A DNA stretch of 64,000 nt from Archivesica marissinica (taxonomy: Eukaryota; Mollusca; Bivalvia; Venerida; Vesicomyidae): positions 18,279,811 to 18,343,810 of the forward strand of contig CM026386.1 in the NCBI GenBank assembly GCA_014843695.1, read 5' to 3'. Positions within the stretch are counted from its first letter, which is position 1. The number at the start of each line of letters is the position of its first letter. Positions 1-11,411 of this stretch are shown piece after piece. Under the pieces are notes generated by a model. It did not search any database and had not been told where the DNA came from. It was given only the letters and a program-made list of their open reading frames with translations. The translations under genes were made by a program, and so were the position numbers.

Positions 1-68
1 ACCGAGTATCGAACTCGGGACCGTTCGATTCCAAATCCGACGCTCAACCACTGGATCACTGACGCCAC
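1..68 (-). mobile_element. SINE S1 head, cut by the window edge
   Basis: On the minus strand this reads GTGGCGTCAGTGATCCAGTG, then GAGCGTCGGATTTGGAATCG, then GGTTCGA-like box B. It matches the tRNA-derived head of S1 copies at 47967 and 51342. Confidence 0.75.
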
Positions 69-193
69 ACACAATGTTCGTATGTATGGTACAAATATAC
101 GGAACTACGGTTCGTAGTCCCATCCGAACAAGTGTTAGTGATATGGTGATGCGGGTGAACAGACTAGCGGCACTTGAGCACACTTATCCGCTC

Positions 194-482
194 TGTGTGT
201 GTTTTACGTTTATTTATCGTCGCTACCGGTTGCCCATATGAGCGACGTCTCCTGAAGAGATAAGTCATTTTAGATATTTGGCTGATAGTGCAATGATACA
301 GACAGAGACCCAATCCAGAGTCTCCTCTGGTTCTTTTACGTGCACTGTATACAGCACAGACACGAGACCTCAGTTTAAAGTCACATCTAAAAGACTGTTA
401 ATTTTATTAGTGTCAGACGGGGGATCGAACCTGCGATCCCTGGATTACCAGCCCAGCGTGTTACCACTGGACTACAGATCCG
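194..482 (-). mobile_element. SINE S2, near full length
   Basis: On the minus strand a tRNA-like head (GATCTGTAGTCCAGTGGTAA, box B GGTTCGATCC) is followed by a body with ACCAGAGGAGAC and the conserved tail GTCGCTCATATGGGCAACCG. Six or more other copies exist in this window. Confidence 0.85.
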
Positions 483-1038
483 CTCTGATACGTATACCAA
501 TATGTATCGTCGTCCCCTGATTACAGCGACCAATGAACGCTGCATACGGCGGACACGTGACGACGTCAAGTTGTACGTCACATCTAATCATAGCAACGTC
601 TCTTTCAAAGACGTTCAATTCTCAGTAACAGGAATACAATGCATATCGCTGGTAGGAATTTAACGTTGTTTTCTGTTTGTAGCGTTTTCACATACATTAC
701 AAATAAAACAAAAATCTGACATAATTATATCTATATCAAGCTATTTCAATCCATCAAAAACCTTTTCACCAGGTGAATTGATTGTCTTTAAGTATTTCAA
801 TGTGAAAACTGCTAACTTAAGATGTTCTACACTAATATGTGCGTATCTGTATATCGATACTAATTTTCCAGGGACGTAGCCAGGTGCTATCAAGCTCAAA
901 TTGATAGCCTGTGCATTCCTTAAATAAAGATATAGAAATATTTGATGCGCTTAATTGTAACAAATAAAAAATATAAATTATAAATGTAGATCTATAAACT
1001 CTTCGAAATTTAGTAAGGTTGAAAACAGTTACTTATTA
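483..1038. other. No gene seen
   Basis: This is AT-rich unique-looking sequence. A fragment CAGGGACGTAGCCAGG near 871 resembles the end of the TIR element that starts at 1039. Confidence 0.5.
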
Positions 1039-1365
1039 CAGGGTCGTAGCTAAGGAGGCAAATTATGTGCAAGCACGAGTAAAGAATGTTGAGTGAGCGT
1101 AGCGAACGAGGTTGCTAGGGGGTCCGGGGGCATGTCCCCCCCCCCGGAATTTTTTGGTTTTTAGGATGCAATTTCCCGCATTCTGCTGCATTTAAAAGAC
1201 AAATTCGGACATGGTTTTATAACAAATAGTATCTATTATACATTATTATAGGTCTAGGACAGGAATATCTAGGTAGCCTAGGTCTATTATAGTAAAATAT
1301 ATATTTTGTTGTTGTCAAAATGATGTGCAGGCCCGGGCCTTTTGGCCTAATGGCAGCTACGCCTG
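1039..1365. mobile_element. TIR element, CAGG..GTAGCT ends, TATTA target duplication
   Basis: The left end is CAGGGTCGTAGCT and the right end, reversed, is CAGGCGTAGCTGCCA. TATTA lies directly outside both ends. Inside is a GC-rich motif (GGGGGTCCGGGGGCATG) that recurs near 1565 and can fold on itself. It has no coding capacity. Confidence 0.7.
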
Positions 1366-1737
1366 TATTAGTTATGAAATTGAAGTCTCTATAAATAAAT
1401 GATTCCCTTATTGTATATACAAAATGTACATTTAATAGAAATGAACAGGCTAAGAAATGAACAGCTATCAATTTGAGTAGCACAGGTTAAAAAAGTTTTG
1501 ATTCGAAATGAAATCCGTATTCAGAAATGTTGCAAGGCGGTGAAGTTAGGGCCCGGTGTTACCACGGGGGTTCCGGGGGCATGCCCCTCGGATAATTTTG
1601 AAATGCAGATGCTCTGAAGCGCCATTTCCGCAGCATTAACGATAGAAGCAATAACGAAATATACAATGGGCAGTAATCTTGAGACAATTGGCAGTAATAT
1701 GGACATCAGGGTTAGGGTTAAATTTGATCTTCAATTG
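1366..1737. other. No gene; fragment of the GGGGGCATGCCCC repeat
   Basis: Around 1545-1600 the sequence ttccgggggcatgcccctcgg repeats the GC-rich core of the 1039-1365 element, so an older relative is probably broken here. Confidence 0.5.
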
Positions 1738-1893
1738 AAGAGTAGTGTAGTGGTATATAGGGAGACTTATACTGTCTCTCTATAGAGCTAGCTTTAATAG
1801 CGACGCGGTAGAGTGTTCGCCTCCAGGTAATGGAGGATCTGGCAGTCGTGGGTTCGAACCCTGACTTGGGCTTGGTTACTTTAATGGTGTCAG
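1738..1893 (+). repeat. tRNA-like repeat S6, copy 1
   Basis: It carries a box A-like GCGGTAGAGTGTTCGCC, an anticodon-like stem CCTCCA/TGGAGG, and box B GGGTTCGAACCCT. No clean clover leaf with a matched acceptor stem was found, so it is tRNA-derived rather than a tRNA gene. Confidence 0.6.
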
Positions 1894-2027
1894 AAGTGTT
1901 TTTCGGGCCCATGTTTGACTACACAGACTCACTGCTGGGTACTTCGGTTGAAGAGGGCTATACTCCGTTGAATTTCTGTATGAACGGTTGATGTCTGGAT
2001 TCAAAATATATGAAGAGGGGAGGAGTG

Positions 2028-2324
2028 TAGTGGTATATAGGGACACTTATACTGTCTCGCTATAGAGCTAGCTTTTATAGCGACGCGGTAGAGTGTTCGC
2101 CTCCAGGTAATGGAGGATCAGGCAGTCGTGGGTTCGAACCCCTACTTGGGCTTGGTTACTTTAGTATTCTACTTTTCCGCTTTAGTTTACTGCCACCTGT
2201 TTTGTGGGATTACTGCCTATAGCTCTAACCTTTCCACAAAGGTAACCAGTACTGATGATATTATATATAGCATACACGTAGTGTGATGTAATGGATGATT
2301 ATTTAAAATAATTAAACATTAAGC
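2028..2324 (+). repeat. S6 tRNA-like repeat, first copy of a 297-bp tandem duplication
   Basis: It begins gtggtatatagggacactta, has box B GGGTTCGAACCCC and an AT-rich tail ending attaagc. The next 296 bp repeat it almost unchanged. Confidence 0.75.
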
Positions 2325-2620
2325 GTGGTATATAGGGAGACTTATACTGTCTCGATATAGAGCTAACTTTTATAGCGACGCGGTAGTGTTCGCCTCCAGG
2401 TAATGGAGGATCAGGCAGTCGTGGGTTCGAACCTCGACTTGGGCTTGGTTACTTTAGTATTCTACTTTTCCGCTTTAGTTTACTGCCACCTGTTTTGTGG
2501 GATTACTGCCTATAGCTCTAACCTTTCCACAAAGGTAACCAGTACTGATGATATTATATATAGCATACACGTAGTGTGATGTAATGGATGATTATTTAAA
2601 ATAATTAAACATTAAGCTTG
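2325..2620 (+). repeat. S6 tRNA-like repeat, second copy of the tandem duplication
   Basis: Near-identical to 2028-2324. A two-base loss in the box A region (GCGGTAGTGTTCGCC) and a box B change (GGGTTCGAACCTC) mark it as a separate copy. Confidence 0.75.
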
Positions 2621-3097
2621 ATGTATGTTTGCCATAAATGTTCGACACTTATTACATCAAACTGACACTTATATGTGCAATTTAAATTTAAGAATCTGTA
2701 TGATGTGCGATGCAAGCAACTTAAATGAGTGCATAAACACGTTATACATACATTGTTCTAACACGTATACGTAGTGTAGATTTATTTTTATTTGCACATT
2801 TGCTCTATATACTTATATTATATATTTACACAAGGCACGCAGTGCCAATGTTCACGTTTGAAAGTATGTAATGTGTATATAATGTGTACTCATGGGCATA
2901 TTGCCCATTGTATTTCGAAATAAACTCTTGAAACTCTTTATTATTTATTTCAGTCTCATCGTTGTAAAATAAATAAAATATACTCAACAAATTATCGTGG
3001 CAAAGTACAACCCCATTCATTATAAAAGAATTATAAGAGACTAATCTAATCACAGATAATCAAACTATCACAGTCTATCACAGTGTATGTAGCATAG
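2621..3097. other. No gene seen
   Basis: AT-rich. The minus-strand frame at 2826-3053 has no recognisable domain and no splice or homology support. Confidence 0.5.
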
Positions 3098-3386
3098 TGC
3101 GTGTGGGTTTACGTTTATGCATCGTCGCTACCGGTTGCCCATATGAGCGACGCCTCCTGACGAGATTAGTCATCAGTTTTAGATTTGTGGAGGATAGTGC
3201 AATGATACAGACATAGACACATTCCAGAGTCTCCTCTGGTTCTTTTACGTGCACGGTGTACAGCACCGTCACGAGACCCCGGTTTAAAGTCCAATCTGAT
3301 CATTAATTTTCTTATGGTCAGACGGAGGATCGAACATGCGATCCCTGGATTACCAGTCCAGCGTGTTACCACTGGACTACAGATCC
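3098..3386 (-). mobile_element. SINE S2 with 12-bp target duplication
   Basis: Full-length S2 in reverse. TGTAGCATAGTG lies just before it and TGTAGCATTGTG just after, a target-site duplication with one mismatch that supports insertion by retrotransposition. Confidence 0.85.
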
Positions 3387-3439
3387 ATCTGTGTAGCATT
3401 GTGTTTCAGCTTATACTCTGTTATACGAAATAACGGTGG

Positions 3440-3870
3440 TTACATTCGCATTTAATTTTCATCAATTCAATTTCACGATTTCACGATATCAATTTCATTA
3501 TTTCAATTCACGAAGCTTCAAGAATTGTGAATACTTGAAATTGAAATATTGAATTCGTGAATTTATGAAGCTGGACTCGTGAATATGTGATGTGGAAATC
3601 GTGAAGTCGTGAATTCATGAAGTTGACATCGCAAGTTCATGACACAGAAATAGCGAAATTATGAACTCGTGAATTCACGAAGATGAAATCGTGAGTTCAT
3701 GAAATGGAAATCATGAACTTGTGAATTCGTGAACCTGAAATCGTGAACTCGTGAATTCGTGAACCTGAAATAATGAACTTGTGAATTCGTGAACCTGAAA
3801 TAATACTTGTGAATTCGTGAATCTGAAATAATGAACTTGTGAATTCGTGAATTCGTGAAGCTGAAACTCA
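3440..3870. repeat. 29-bp minisatellite, degenerate on the left
   Basis: The unit is about gtgaattcgtgaacctgaaa plus taatgaact; about seven clear copies lie at 3655-3868. To the left the same words (gtgaattc, atttca) appear in scrambled form, suggesting an older array. Confidence 0.85.
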
Positions 3871-3872
3871 TA

Positions 3873-4735
3873 ATAGTATTGATACGGTCGATATGCTTAG
3901 TTAGTACTGACGATGTATGTATTGATACGGTCGATATACTTAGTTAGTACTGACGATGTATGTATTGATACGGTCGATATGCTTAGTTAGTACTGACGAT
4001 GTATGTATTGATACGGTCAATATGCTTAGTTAGTACTGACGATGTATGTATTGATACGGTCAATATGCTTAGTTAGTACTGACGATGTATGTATTGATAC
4101 GGTCGATATGCTTAGTTAGTACTGACGATGTATGTATTGATACTGTCGATATGCTTAGTTAGTACTGACGATGTATGTATTGATACTGTCGATATGCTTA
4201 GTACTGCCGATGTATGTATTGATACTGTCGATATGCTTAGTTAGTACTGACGATGTATGTATTGATACTGTCGATATGCTTAGTTAGTACTGACGATGTA
4301 TGTATTGATACGGTCAATATGCTTAGTTAGTACTGACGGTGTATGTATTGATACGGTCGATATGCTTAGTTAGTACTGACGGTGTATGTATTGATACGGT
4401 CAATATGCTTAGTTAGTACTGACGGTGTATGTATTGATACGGTCAATATGCTTAGTTAGTACTGACGATGTATGTATTGATACGGTCGATATGCTTAGTA
4501 CTGACGATGTATGTATTGATACGGTCGATATGCTTAGTACTGACGATGTATGTATTGATACGGTCGATATGTTTAGTACTGACGGTGTATGTATTGATAC
4601 GGTCGATATGCTTAGTACTGACGATGTATGTATTGATACTGTCGATATGCTTAGTTAGTACCGCCGATGTATGTATCGGAGCTGTTGATGTCTGTTGACT
4701 CTGCCGATGTTTGTAATGATTTTGTCAATGCTTGT
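3873..4735. repeat. 43/39-bp minisatellite, about 19 copies
   Basis: The unit starts gatgtatgtattgatacggt and ends cttagttagtactgac. Several late copies lack one ttag and are 39 bp. It decays after 4670. It abuts the 29-bp array on the left and a mini-transposon on the right. Confidence 0.93.
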
Positions 4736-4750
4736 GGTGATGGTAATATA

Positions 4751-4952
4751 CTAGAGGACATAGAAAACGCACACTTTGGATGTGTGTTTTACGTGAAAAA
4801 CAATAACTATATAAATACATAGTTTTAAACATTTTGGAATATTTTCAGTTGTTCAGTTTGTGCTTTGTAATAAAGATGATGGTATCCGTCGTATTTCGTT
4901 TTCATGTAATAATAATCATACCATGTAGGTGTGCGTTTTCTATGTCCTCTAG
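4751..4952. mobile_element. MITE with 24-bp perfect TIRs and TA target site (compact copy)
   Basis: Both ends read CTAGAGGACATAGAAAACGC followed by ACAC, in opposite orientation, with TA directly outside each end. The roughly 150-bp core has no ORF of note. TA duplication suggests the Tc1/mariner group. The same core, inverted, is at 11244-11411 in the expanded copy. Confidence 0.88.
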
Positions 4953-5050
4953 TATAGTATGTGAATTGACGATAACGATATATGCATCGGAATACGATTA
5001 CGAGTACAGTAAGGGCCACATACTATACAATAGCATACTACTATGAGCCT

Positions 5051-6035
5051 ATGACGATAGAGATATATGCAGATGTTAATAACATTGACGATAATATGCA
5101 GACATAGCTGACTGGTTTATTGAGATAAGTTCGTTGTAAGGCGTGTTCCTCGAAACCATTGTTAATATTAGTCTATGACGATAGCGATATATGCAGATGT
5201 TAATAACATTGACGATAATATGCAGACATAGCTGACTGGTTTATTGAGATAAGTTCGTTGTAAGGCGTGTTCCTCGAAACCATTGTTAATATTAGTCTAT
5301 GACGATAGCGATATATGCAGATGATAATAACATTGACGATAATATGCAGACATAGCTGACTGGTTTATTGAGATAAGTTCGTTGTAAGGCGTGTTCCTCG
5401 AAACCATTGTTAATATTAGTCTATGACGATAGCGATATATGCAGATGATAATAACATTGACGATAATATGCAGACATAGCTGACTGGTTTATTGAGATAA
5501 GTTCGTTGTAAGGCGTGTTCCTCGAAACCATTGTTAATATTAGTCTATGACGATAGCGATATATGCAGATGTTAATAATATTGACGATAATATGCAGACA
5601 TAGCTGACTGGTTTATTGAGATAAGTTCGTTGTAAGGCGTGTTCCTCGAAACCATTGTTAATATTAGTCTATGACGATAGCGATATATGCAGATGTTAAT
5701 AATATTGACGATAATATGCAGTCATAGCTGACTGGTTTATTGAGATAAGTTCGTTGTAAGGCGTGTTCCTCGAAACCATTGTTAATATTAGTCTATGACG
5801 ATAGCGATATATGCAGATGTTAATAATATTGACGATACTATGCAGCTGGCTGGTTTATTGAGATAAGTTCGTTGTAAGGCGTGTTCCTCGAAACCATTGT
5901 TAATATTAGTCTATGACGATAGCGATATATGCAGATGTTAATAATATTGACGATACTATGCAGCTGGCTGGTTTATTGAGATAGTTTCGTTGTAAGGCGT
6001 GTTTCGTTGTAAGGCGTGTTCCTTAAAACCATTGT
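5051..6035. repeat. 124-bp tandem repeat, about 8 copies
   Basis: The spacing between tatgacgatagcg starts is exactly 124 bp across the first six intervals. The last two copies lost 8 bp (tgcagctggctgg). The right edge has a partial duplication gtttcgttgtaaggcgtgtt. Confidence 0.94.
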
Positions 6036-6414
6036 TAACATTATCGGTCTTCATTAATATGCAAAACAAACATACAACAATAAATAATTGTAGTTTGCTG
6101 AATTAATATATCGTCCTACAATCATTCAGCTTTCTGTGTGCATGGACGTCGGGAACGGAGGCTGTCTATATGATTCATAGTTCGTTATTAAACCTTATTT
6201 ATTGTAAAAGGATTTATTGTTTGACCTGGTATAGTGATGACGTTGAATGTGCAGGTATCTAATTTATAATGATGTTATTGTTGTGTTATCTTGGTTTTGT
6301 TTTAGTTTTAGAATGATTATATAAACCAATTCGCTTGTGCTAGTCCAGTTCCTTGACGCTACCCTACATCGTGGTCGTACCGTATTGGCATGCTAAGAGG
6401 TAAAGGGATTTTAC
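6036..6414. other. No gene seen
   Basis: Unique AT-rich spacer between the 124-bp and 52-bp arrays, with no recognised element. Confidence 0.5.
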
Positions 6415-8280
6415 GAAATCCCTAACCCAACCACCTTGTAGCAAGGTCCGGGAGGACAACAGTTGCGAAATCCCTAACCCAACCACCTTGTAGCAAGGTC
6501 CGGGAGGACTACAGTTGCGAAATCCCTAACCCAACCACCTTGTAGCAAGTTCCGTAAGGACTACAGTTGCGAAATCCCTAACCCAACCACCTTGTAGCAA
6601 GGTCCGTAAGGACTACAGTTGCGAAATCCCCAATCCAACCACTGTGTAGCAAGGTCCGGAAGGACAACAGTTGCGGATTCCCTAACCCAACCACCGTGTA
6701 GCAAGGTCCGGAAGGACAACAGTTGCGAAATCCCTAACCCAACCACCTTGTAGCAAGGTCCGGGAGGACTACAGTTGCGAAATCCCTAACCCAACCACCT
6801 TGTAGCAAGGTCCGTAAGGACTACAGTTGCGAAATCCCCAATCCAACCACCGTGTAGCAAGGTCCGGAAGGACAACAGTTGCGAAATCCCTAACCCAACC
6901 ACCTTGTAGCAAGGTCCGTAAGGACAGCAGTTGCGAAATCCCTAACCCAACCACCGTGTAGCAAGGTCCGGAAGGACAACAGTTGCGAAATCCCTAACCA
7001 AACCACCTTGTAGCAAGGTCCGTAAGGAATACAGTTGCGAAATCCCCAATCCAACCACCGTGTAGCAAGGTCCGGAAGGACAACAGTTGCGAAATCCCCA
7101 ATCCAACCACCTTGTAGCAAGTTCCGTAAGGACTACAGTTGCGAAATCCCTAACCCAACCACCTTGTAGCAAGGTCAGGAAGGACAACACAATTGCGAAA
7201 TCCCTAACCCAACCACCGTGTAGCAAGGTCCGTAAGGACTACAGTTGCGAAATCCCTAACCCAACCACCTTGTAGCAAGTTCCGTAAGGACTACAGTTGC
7301 GAAATCCCTAACCCAATCACCTTGTAGCAAGGTCCGTAAGGACTTGCGAAATCCCTAACCAAACCACCTTGTAGCAAGGTCCGGAAGGACAACAGTTGCG
7401 AAATCCCTAACCCAACCACCTTGTAGCAAGGACCGGAAGGACAACAGTTGCGAACTCCCTAATCCAACCACCGTGTAGCAAGGTCCGGAAGGACAACAGT
7501 TGCGAAATCCCTAACCCAACCACCTTGTAGCAAGGTCCGTAAGGACTACAGTTGCGAAATCCCCAATCCAACCACCGTGTAGCAAGGTCCGGAAGGACAA
7601 CAGTTGCGAAATCCCTAACCCAACCACCTTGTAGCAAGGTCCGTAAGGACAGCAGTTGCGAAATCCCTAACCCAACCACCGTGTAGCAAGGTCCGGAAGG
7701 ACAACAGTTGCGAAATCCCTAACCAAACCACCTTGTAGCAAGGTCCGTAAGGAATACAGTTGCGAAATCCCCAATCCAACCACCTTGTAGCAAGGTCCGG
7801 AAGGACAACAGTTGCGAAATCCCCAATCCAACCACCGTGTAGCAAGGTCCGTAAGGACTACAGTTGCGAGATCCCTAACCCAACCACCGTGTAGCAAGGT
7901 CCGTAAGGACTACAGTTGCGAAATCCCTAACCCAACCACCTTGTAGCAAGGTCAGGAAGGACAACAGTTGCGAAATCCCTAACCCAACCACCGTGTAGCA
8001 AGGTCCGTAAGGACTACAGTTGCGAGATCCCTAACCCAACCACCGTGTAGCAAGGTCCGTAAGGACTACAGTTGCGAAATCCCTAACCCAACCACCTTGT
8101 AGCAAGTTCCGTAAGGACTACAGTTGCGAAATCCCTAACCCAACCACCTTGTAGCAAGGACCGGAAGGACAACAGTTGCGAAATCCCTAACCCAACCACC
8201 GTGTAGCAAGGTCCGGAAGGACAACAGTTGCGAAATCCCTAACCCAACCACCGTGTAGCAAGGTCCGGAAGGACTACCGT
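6415..8280. repeat. 52-bp minisatellite, about 36 copies, with higher-order structure
   Basis: The unit begins gcgaaatccctaacccaacc and contains GTCCGTAAGGAC or GTCCGGAAGGAC, a small hairpin. Variants alternate (accttg/accgtg, ggaag/gtaag). A block of about 290 bp near 6776-7070 recurs 725 bp later with the same rare variants. Reading frames crossing it are repeat artefacts. Confidence 0.95.
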
Positions 8281-8461
8281 TGTGCTTACTAATGCTTCTT
8301 GCAATATGCCAGTCCTCCAAAACAGATTGTATTTAAAACAGAGTATTTTTCTATTGTGTTGAGGGCCTCGTGGTAGATACACTTAATTGGTCAAATGAGT
8401 TCTCTCGTTAAATAAAGTCTTATTATTTTTATTATTTATTTATTTTTAATTATTATTATCA

Positions 8462-8495
<34 letters not shown>

Positions 8496-8754
8496 CTTCA
8501 TTGTTAAAGTCCTGTTCCTGTTCAAGCTGACCGTCACAATTTCCAAAAACAAGTTGCTATCCTACAAATTTATGTCAAGTTTTACAGTAATAAAATCCAT
8601 CATTTGTAACATATTTAATATATTTGAACATTTGTTGAAAACAACATTTTTTACAAGGATATTTTTTTCGATCTCTATATAACTGCGTTTCTCCGTAGTA
8701 AAGGAAATTTATATTAAAACTGCTGGCATAAAACAAACTTCTTTTAGCATGACT
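8281..8754. other. No gene; (ATT)n microsatellite
   Basis: A TTA/ATT run occupies about 8430-8500. The remainder is AT-rich with no recognised feature. Confidence 0.6.
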
Positions 8755-9075
8755 ATTAATTAGTTTATACAAATTTATTTTAGCTCGATTGCGAAACAAA
8801 TTCCTACATCTTATATTAATCACTCAGATGACGGAAGAGAAGAGGCAATGTGGAATTTAAATGCGGTGCGGACCGTTGTCTAATGTTGTTAAAACTTGTG
8901 GCCCAAACCATTTGTATTTTCATGCTAGGTATTGTATCTGTGTGTGTATGACATATGTACTATTGATTTGCAATAAAATATGATTAAATTAAAATTTTAA
9001 ATGCATGTCCGCGAACTCCGGGCCTTTCGCACTTGAAGCGAACGTGCTACCACTTCGCTATCATGACTTCCACAA
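8755..9075 (-). mobile_element. SINE S4 interrupted by a nested S8 piece
   Basis: S4 tail (tttatacaaatttattttag, RC) and S4 head (gaactccgggcctttcgcac, RC) are separated at about 8867-8999 by an S8 3' end. TTTAAATG borders both sides of the inner element. Confidence 0.82.
8867..8999 (+). mobile_element. 5'-truncated SINE S8 nested in S4
   Basis: It carries TAATGTTGTTAAAACTTGTG, CCATTTGTATTTT and the tail aaaatatgattaaattaaaa, matching S8 copies at 10236, 28966 and 49682. An 8-bp direct repeat TTTAAATG flanks it. Confidence 0.8.
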
Positions 9076-9393
9076 TGACTTTACAGTCACTGTATGCATT
9101 TAAAAAAATGGAAATATAAAATTATAATTCATATGAATTTTATGATAGCTATATATGACTTTAGTAAACACCTATTTACAAAGTTATTGGTGATTTTGTA
9201 AATAAATATGATGGGAGTAACTTACATATACAGTAGTAATTACACAAGCATCAGTTCAAGTGTGGGTATACAGTCCAAATATTTCTTAAAATGGGAATAA
9301 CTTTTTATTGAAATATTGAAATACAAGAAAATAATCACCCGACCTTAGAACATCTCAATATGTATACGGAACATTCTAAGTTGTACATTCTTT

Positions 9394-9478
9394 GTGTGTT
9401 TTACGTTTATTTATCGTCGCTACCGGTTGCCCATATGAGCGACGCCTCCTGAAGAGATTAGTCATTTTTTAGATTTTG
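9394..9478 (-). mobile_element. 5'-truncated SINE S2 with 13-bp target duplication
   Basis: Only the S2 tail is present. TTGTACATTCTTT lies on both sides (9381 and 9479), the classic result of incomplete target-primed reverse transcription. Confidence 0.88.
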
Positions 9479-9639
9479 TTGTACATTCTTTTTTGTCTCT
9501 TCCTTTTATATCAAAACGAAAGATTCCAACACAAGCGTAAATTTCCGAATGTTTTTGTTGTATGTTTTATTTCCTTATTGTGCTTAAACTCGCTTTATAG
9601 CATTATACAATATGTCCTACTAAACAATACGCTTAATGT

Positions 9640-10146
9640 AACCTGTCATAACAGAATATGTAATGAGAGACATTACTGGTTTTTCTATTACCTCCCTTGA
9701 TGGATAAAGTCAGATTTATCCCGAAATGTATATTGGTCCTTTTAGTTGGAACCCTTTGTTTTTACTGTTGTCGTCTAAACAGATGTTGCGTTAGGATAAA
9801 TGTAATTTTATCAAAATCGTGTTAATTAATTGAACCAAATTTTACAGTAAGGTATCCATTGGACATGCTATTGGATATATGTCGGAGATTTAATAATTTC
9901 ATAATTATAAGACGCGAATACGGATAAAAATAGAAAACATGTGGTGCTAAGGAAACAGCGATAAAAACAGAGGAAACCAATTAAGATGACCAATATACTA
10001 TTAGGAGTATTCAGGGGCAGTAACTGACCGATGTCTCTCATTGTATTGAAGGAAATGGATTCGAATAAGTTACTATGTAACTTTTCCCCCAATCCTAACT
10101 GTGCTGTTGCAACTATTCCTGTGTTATGTACCATTCTTGAATACAA
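9640..10146 (-). repeat. Dispersed repeat R1, copy A
   Basis: About 9685-9865 matches, in reverse, 31930-32110; about 10005-10050 matches 31515-31560 (atgtctctcattg, cagtaactg). No ORF with recognised homology. It is an unclassified interspersed element. Confidence 0.65.
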
Positions 10147-10235
10147 TATTGTTTAGACTAACATTCTAAGTCAATGTATAATAGGGTCTGAAGTATGCAC
10201 GCTATATATCGCACGTATTGGACACACTTGCAATT

Positions 10236-10455
10236 GGTAGCGGATCAATGGTCCAGTTGTTAACACGCTGAACTTGTAATACAGAAGTCGCAGGTTCGAT
10301 ACACCGCTATTCAATACTAAAATGATCGGAAAGGGCCGTAACTAATGTTGCTAGAACGTGCCCGACCCGTTTGCCTTTATTTAATGTGTCATGTTTTGTC
10401 ACATGTATATGTAAAACGAATCGAGCAATAACATATGATTAAACTAAACTAAAAT
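10236..10455 (+). mobile_element. SINE S8, full length with tRNA-like head
   Basis: The head has AATGGTCCAGTTGTTAACAC and box B GCAGGTTCGATAC. The body GTAACTAATGTTGCTAGAAC and tail aacatatgattaaactaaac link it to the headless copies elsewhere. Confidence 0.75.
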
Positions 10456-10475
10456 GACTCATATCTTATGAGACA

Positions 10476-10800
10476 ATAAATCGAGGTCACGTTTCGGTGC
10501 TTTACACCGGGAACGTACTGAAAGAACCAGAGGAGACCCTGTATCATTGCAAATTCCTTTCTTTTTTTTATTTATGTTTATTTAACTTCGCTACCGGTTG
10601 CCCATTTGAGCGACGGACAGTGTTTACCTAGCAACACCTTTCCTGAGCATGCTCCAGCGGTAAACCAGTACTTGGTGCACCAACCTCCGTAAACTGCCAA
10701 CTGTTTCATATAAAGAGACACGATCTGAGAGGGGCTCGAATATGTGACCATCAGTGATGATAGGTTACAGTGGTGTCAGCAAATGAGCAAAGTCAGCAAC
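10476..10800. mobile_element. SINE S2 body fragment followed by reverse SINE S3
   Basis: 10476-10550 resembles the S2 middle (ggtgctttacacc, accagaggagacc). 10566-10775, reversed, matches S3 at 19865: tail CGCTCAAATGGGCAACCGGT, body GGTTGGTGCACCAAG and a degenerate head. Confidence 0.7.
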
Positions 10801-10851
10801 ATTAACTACTCGACCACGGAGGCTGACTGGCGAACATTCCCATCATGTATA

Positions 10852-11243
10852 CTAGAGGACATAGAAAACGCACACCTACATTATATACTAGAGGACATAG
10901 AAAACGCACACCTACATTATATACTAGAGGACATAGAAAACGCACACCTACATTATATACTAGAGGACATAGAAAACGCACACCTACATTATATACTAGA
11001 GGACATAGAAAACGCACACCTACATTATATACTAGAGGACATAGAAAACGCACACCTACATTATATACTAGAGGACATAGAAAACGCACACCTACATTAT
11101 ATACTAGAGGACATAGAAAACGCACACCTACATTATATACTAGAGGACATAGAAAACGCACACCTACATTATATACTAGAGGACATAGAAAACGCACTTC
11201 TACATGATATACTAGAGGACATAGAAAACGCACTTCTACATTA
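10852..11243. repeat. 36-bp array, about 11 copies (left TIR array)
   Basis: The unit is atactagaggacatagaaaa followed by cgcacacctacattat. The two units next to the core differ (cgcacttctacat), so the array is homogenised outward and retains older variants inside. Confidence 0.95.
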
Positions 11244-11411
11244 TATGATTATTATTACACGAACACGAAATACGAAGGATTCCATCAAAGATATATCGCA
11301 TCTTTATTACAAAACACAAACTAAACAACTACAAATATTCCAAAATGTTTAAAACTATTTATTTATATAGTTATTGTTTTTCATGTAAAAACACAACTTA
11401 TCCGAAGTGTC

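Noticed and set aside
1800..1870. tRNA gene with a long variable arm
   Set aside because: Three copies sit in duplicated repeat units and no acceptor stem pairing was found; treated as tRNA-derived repeats.
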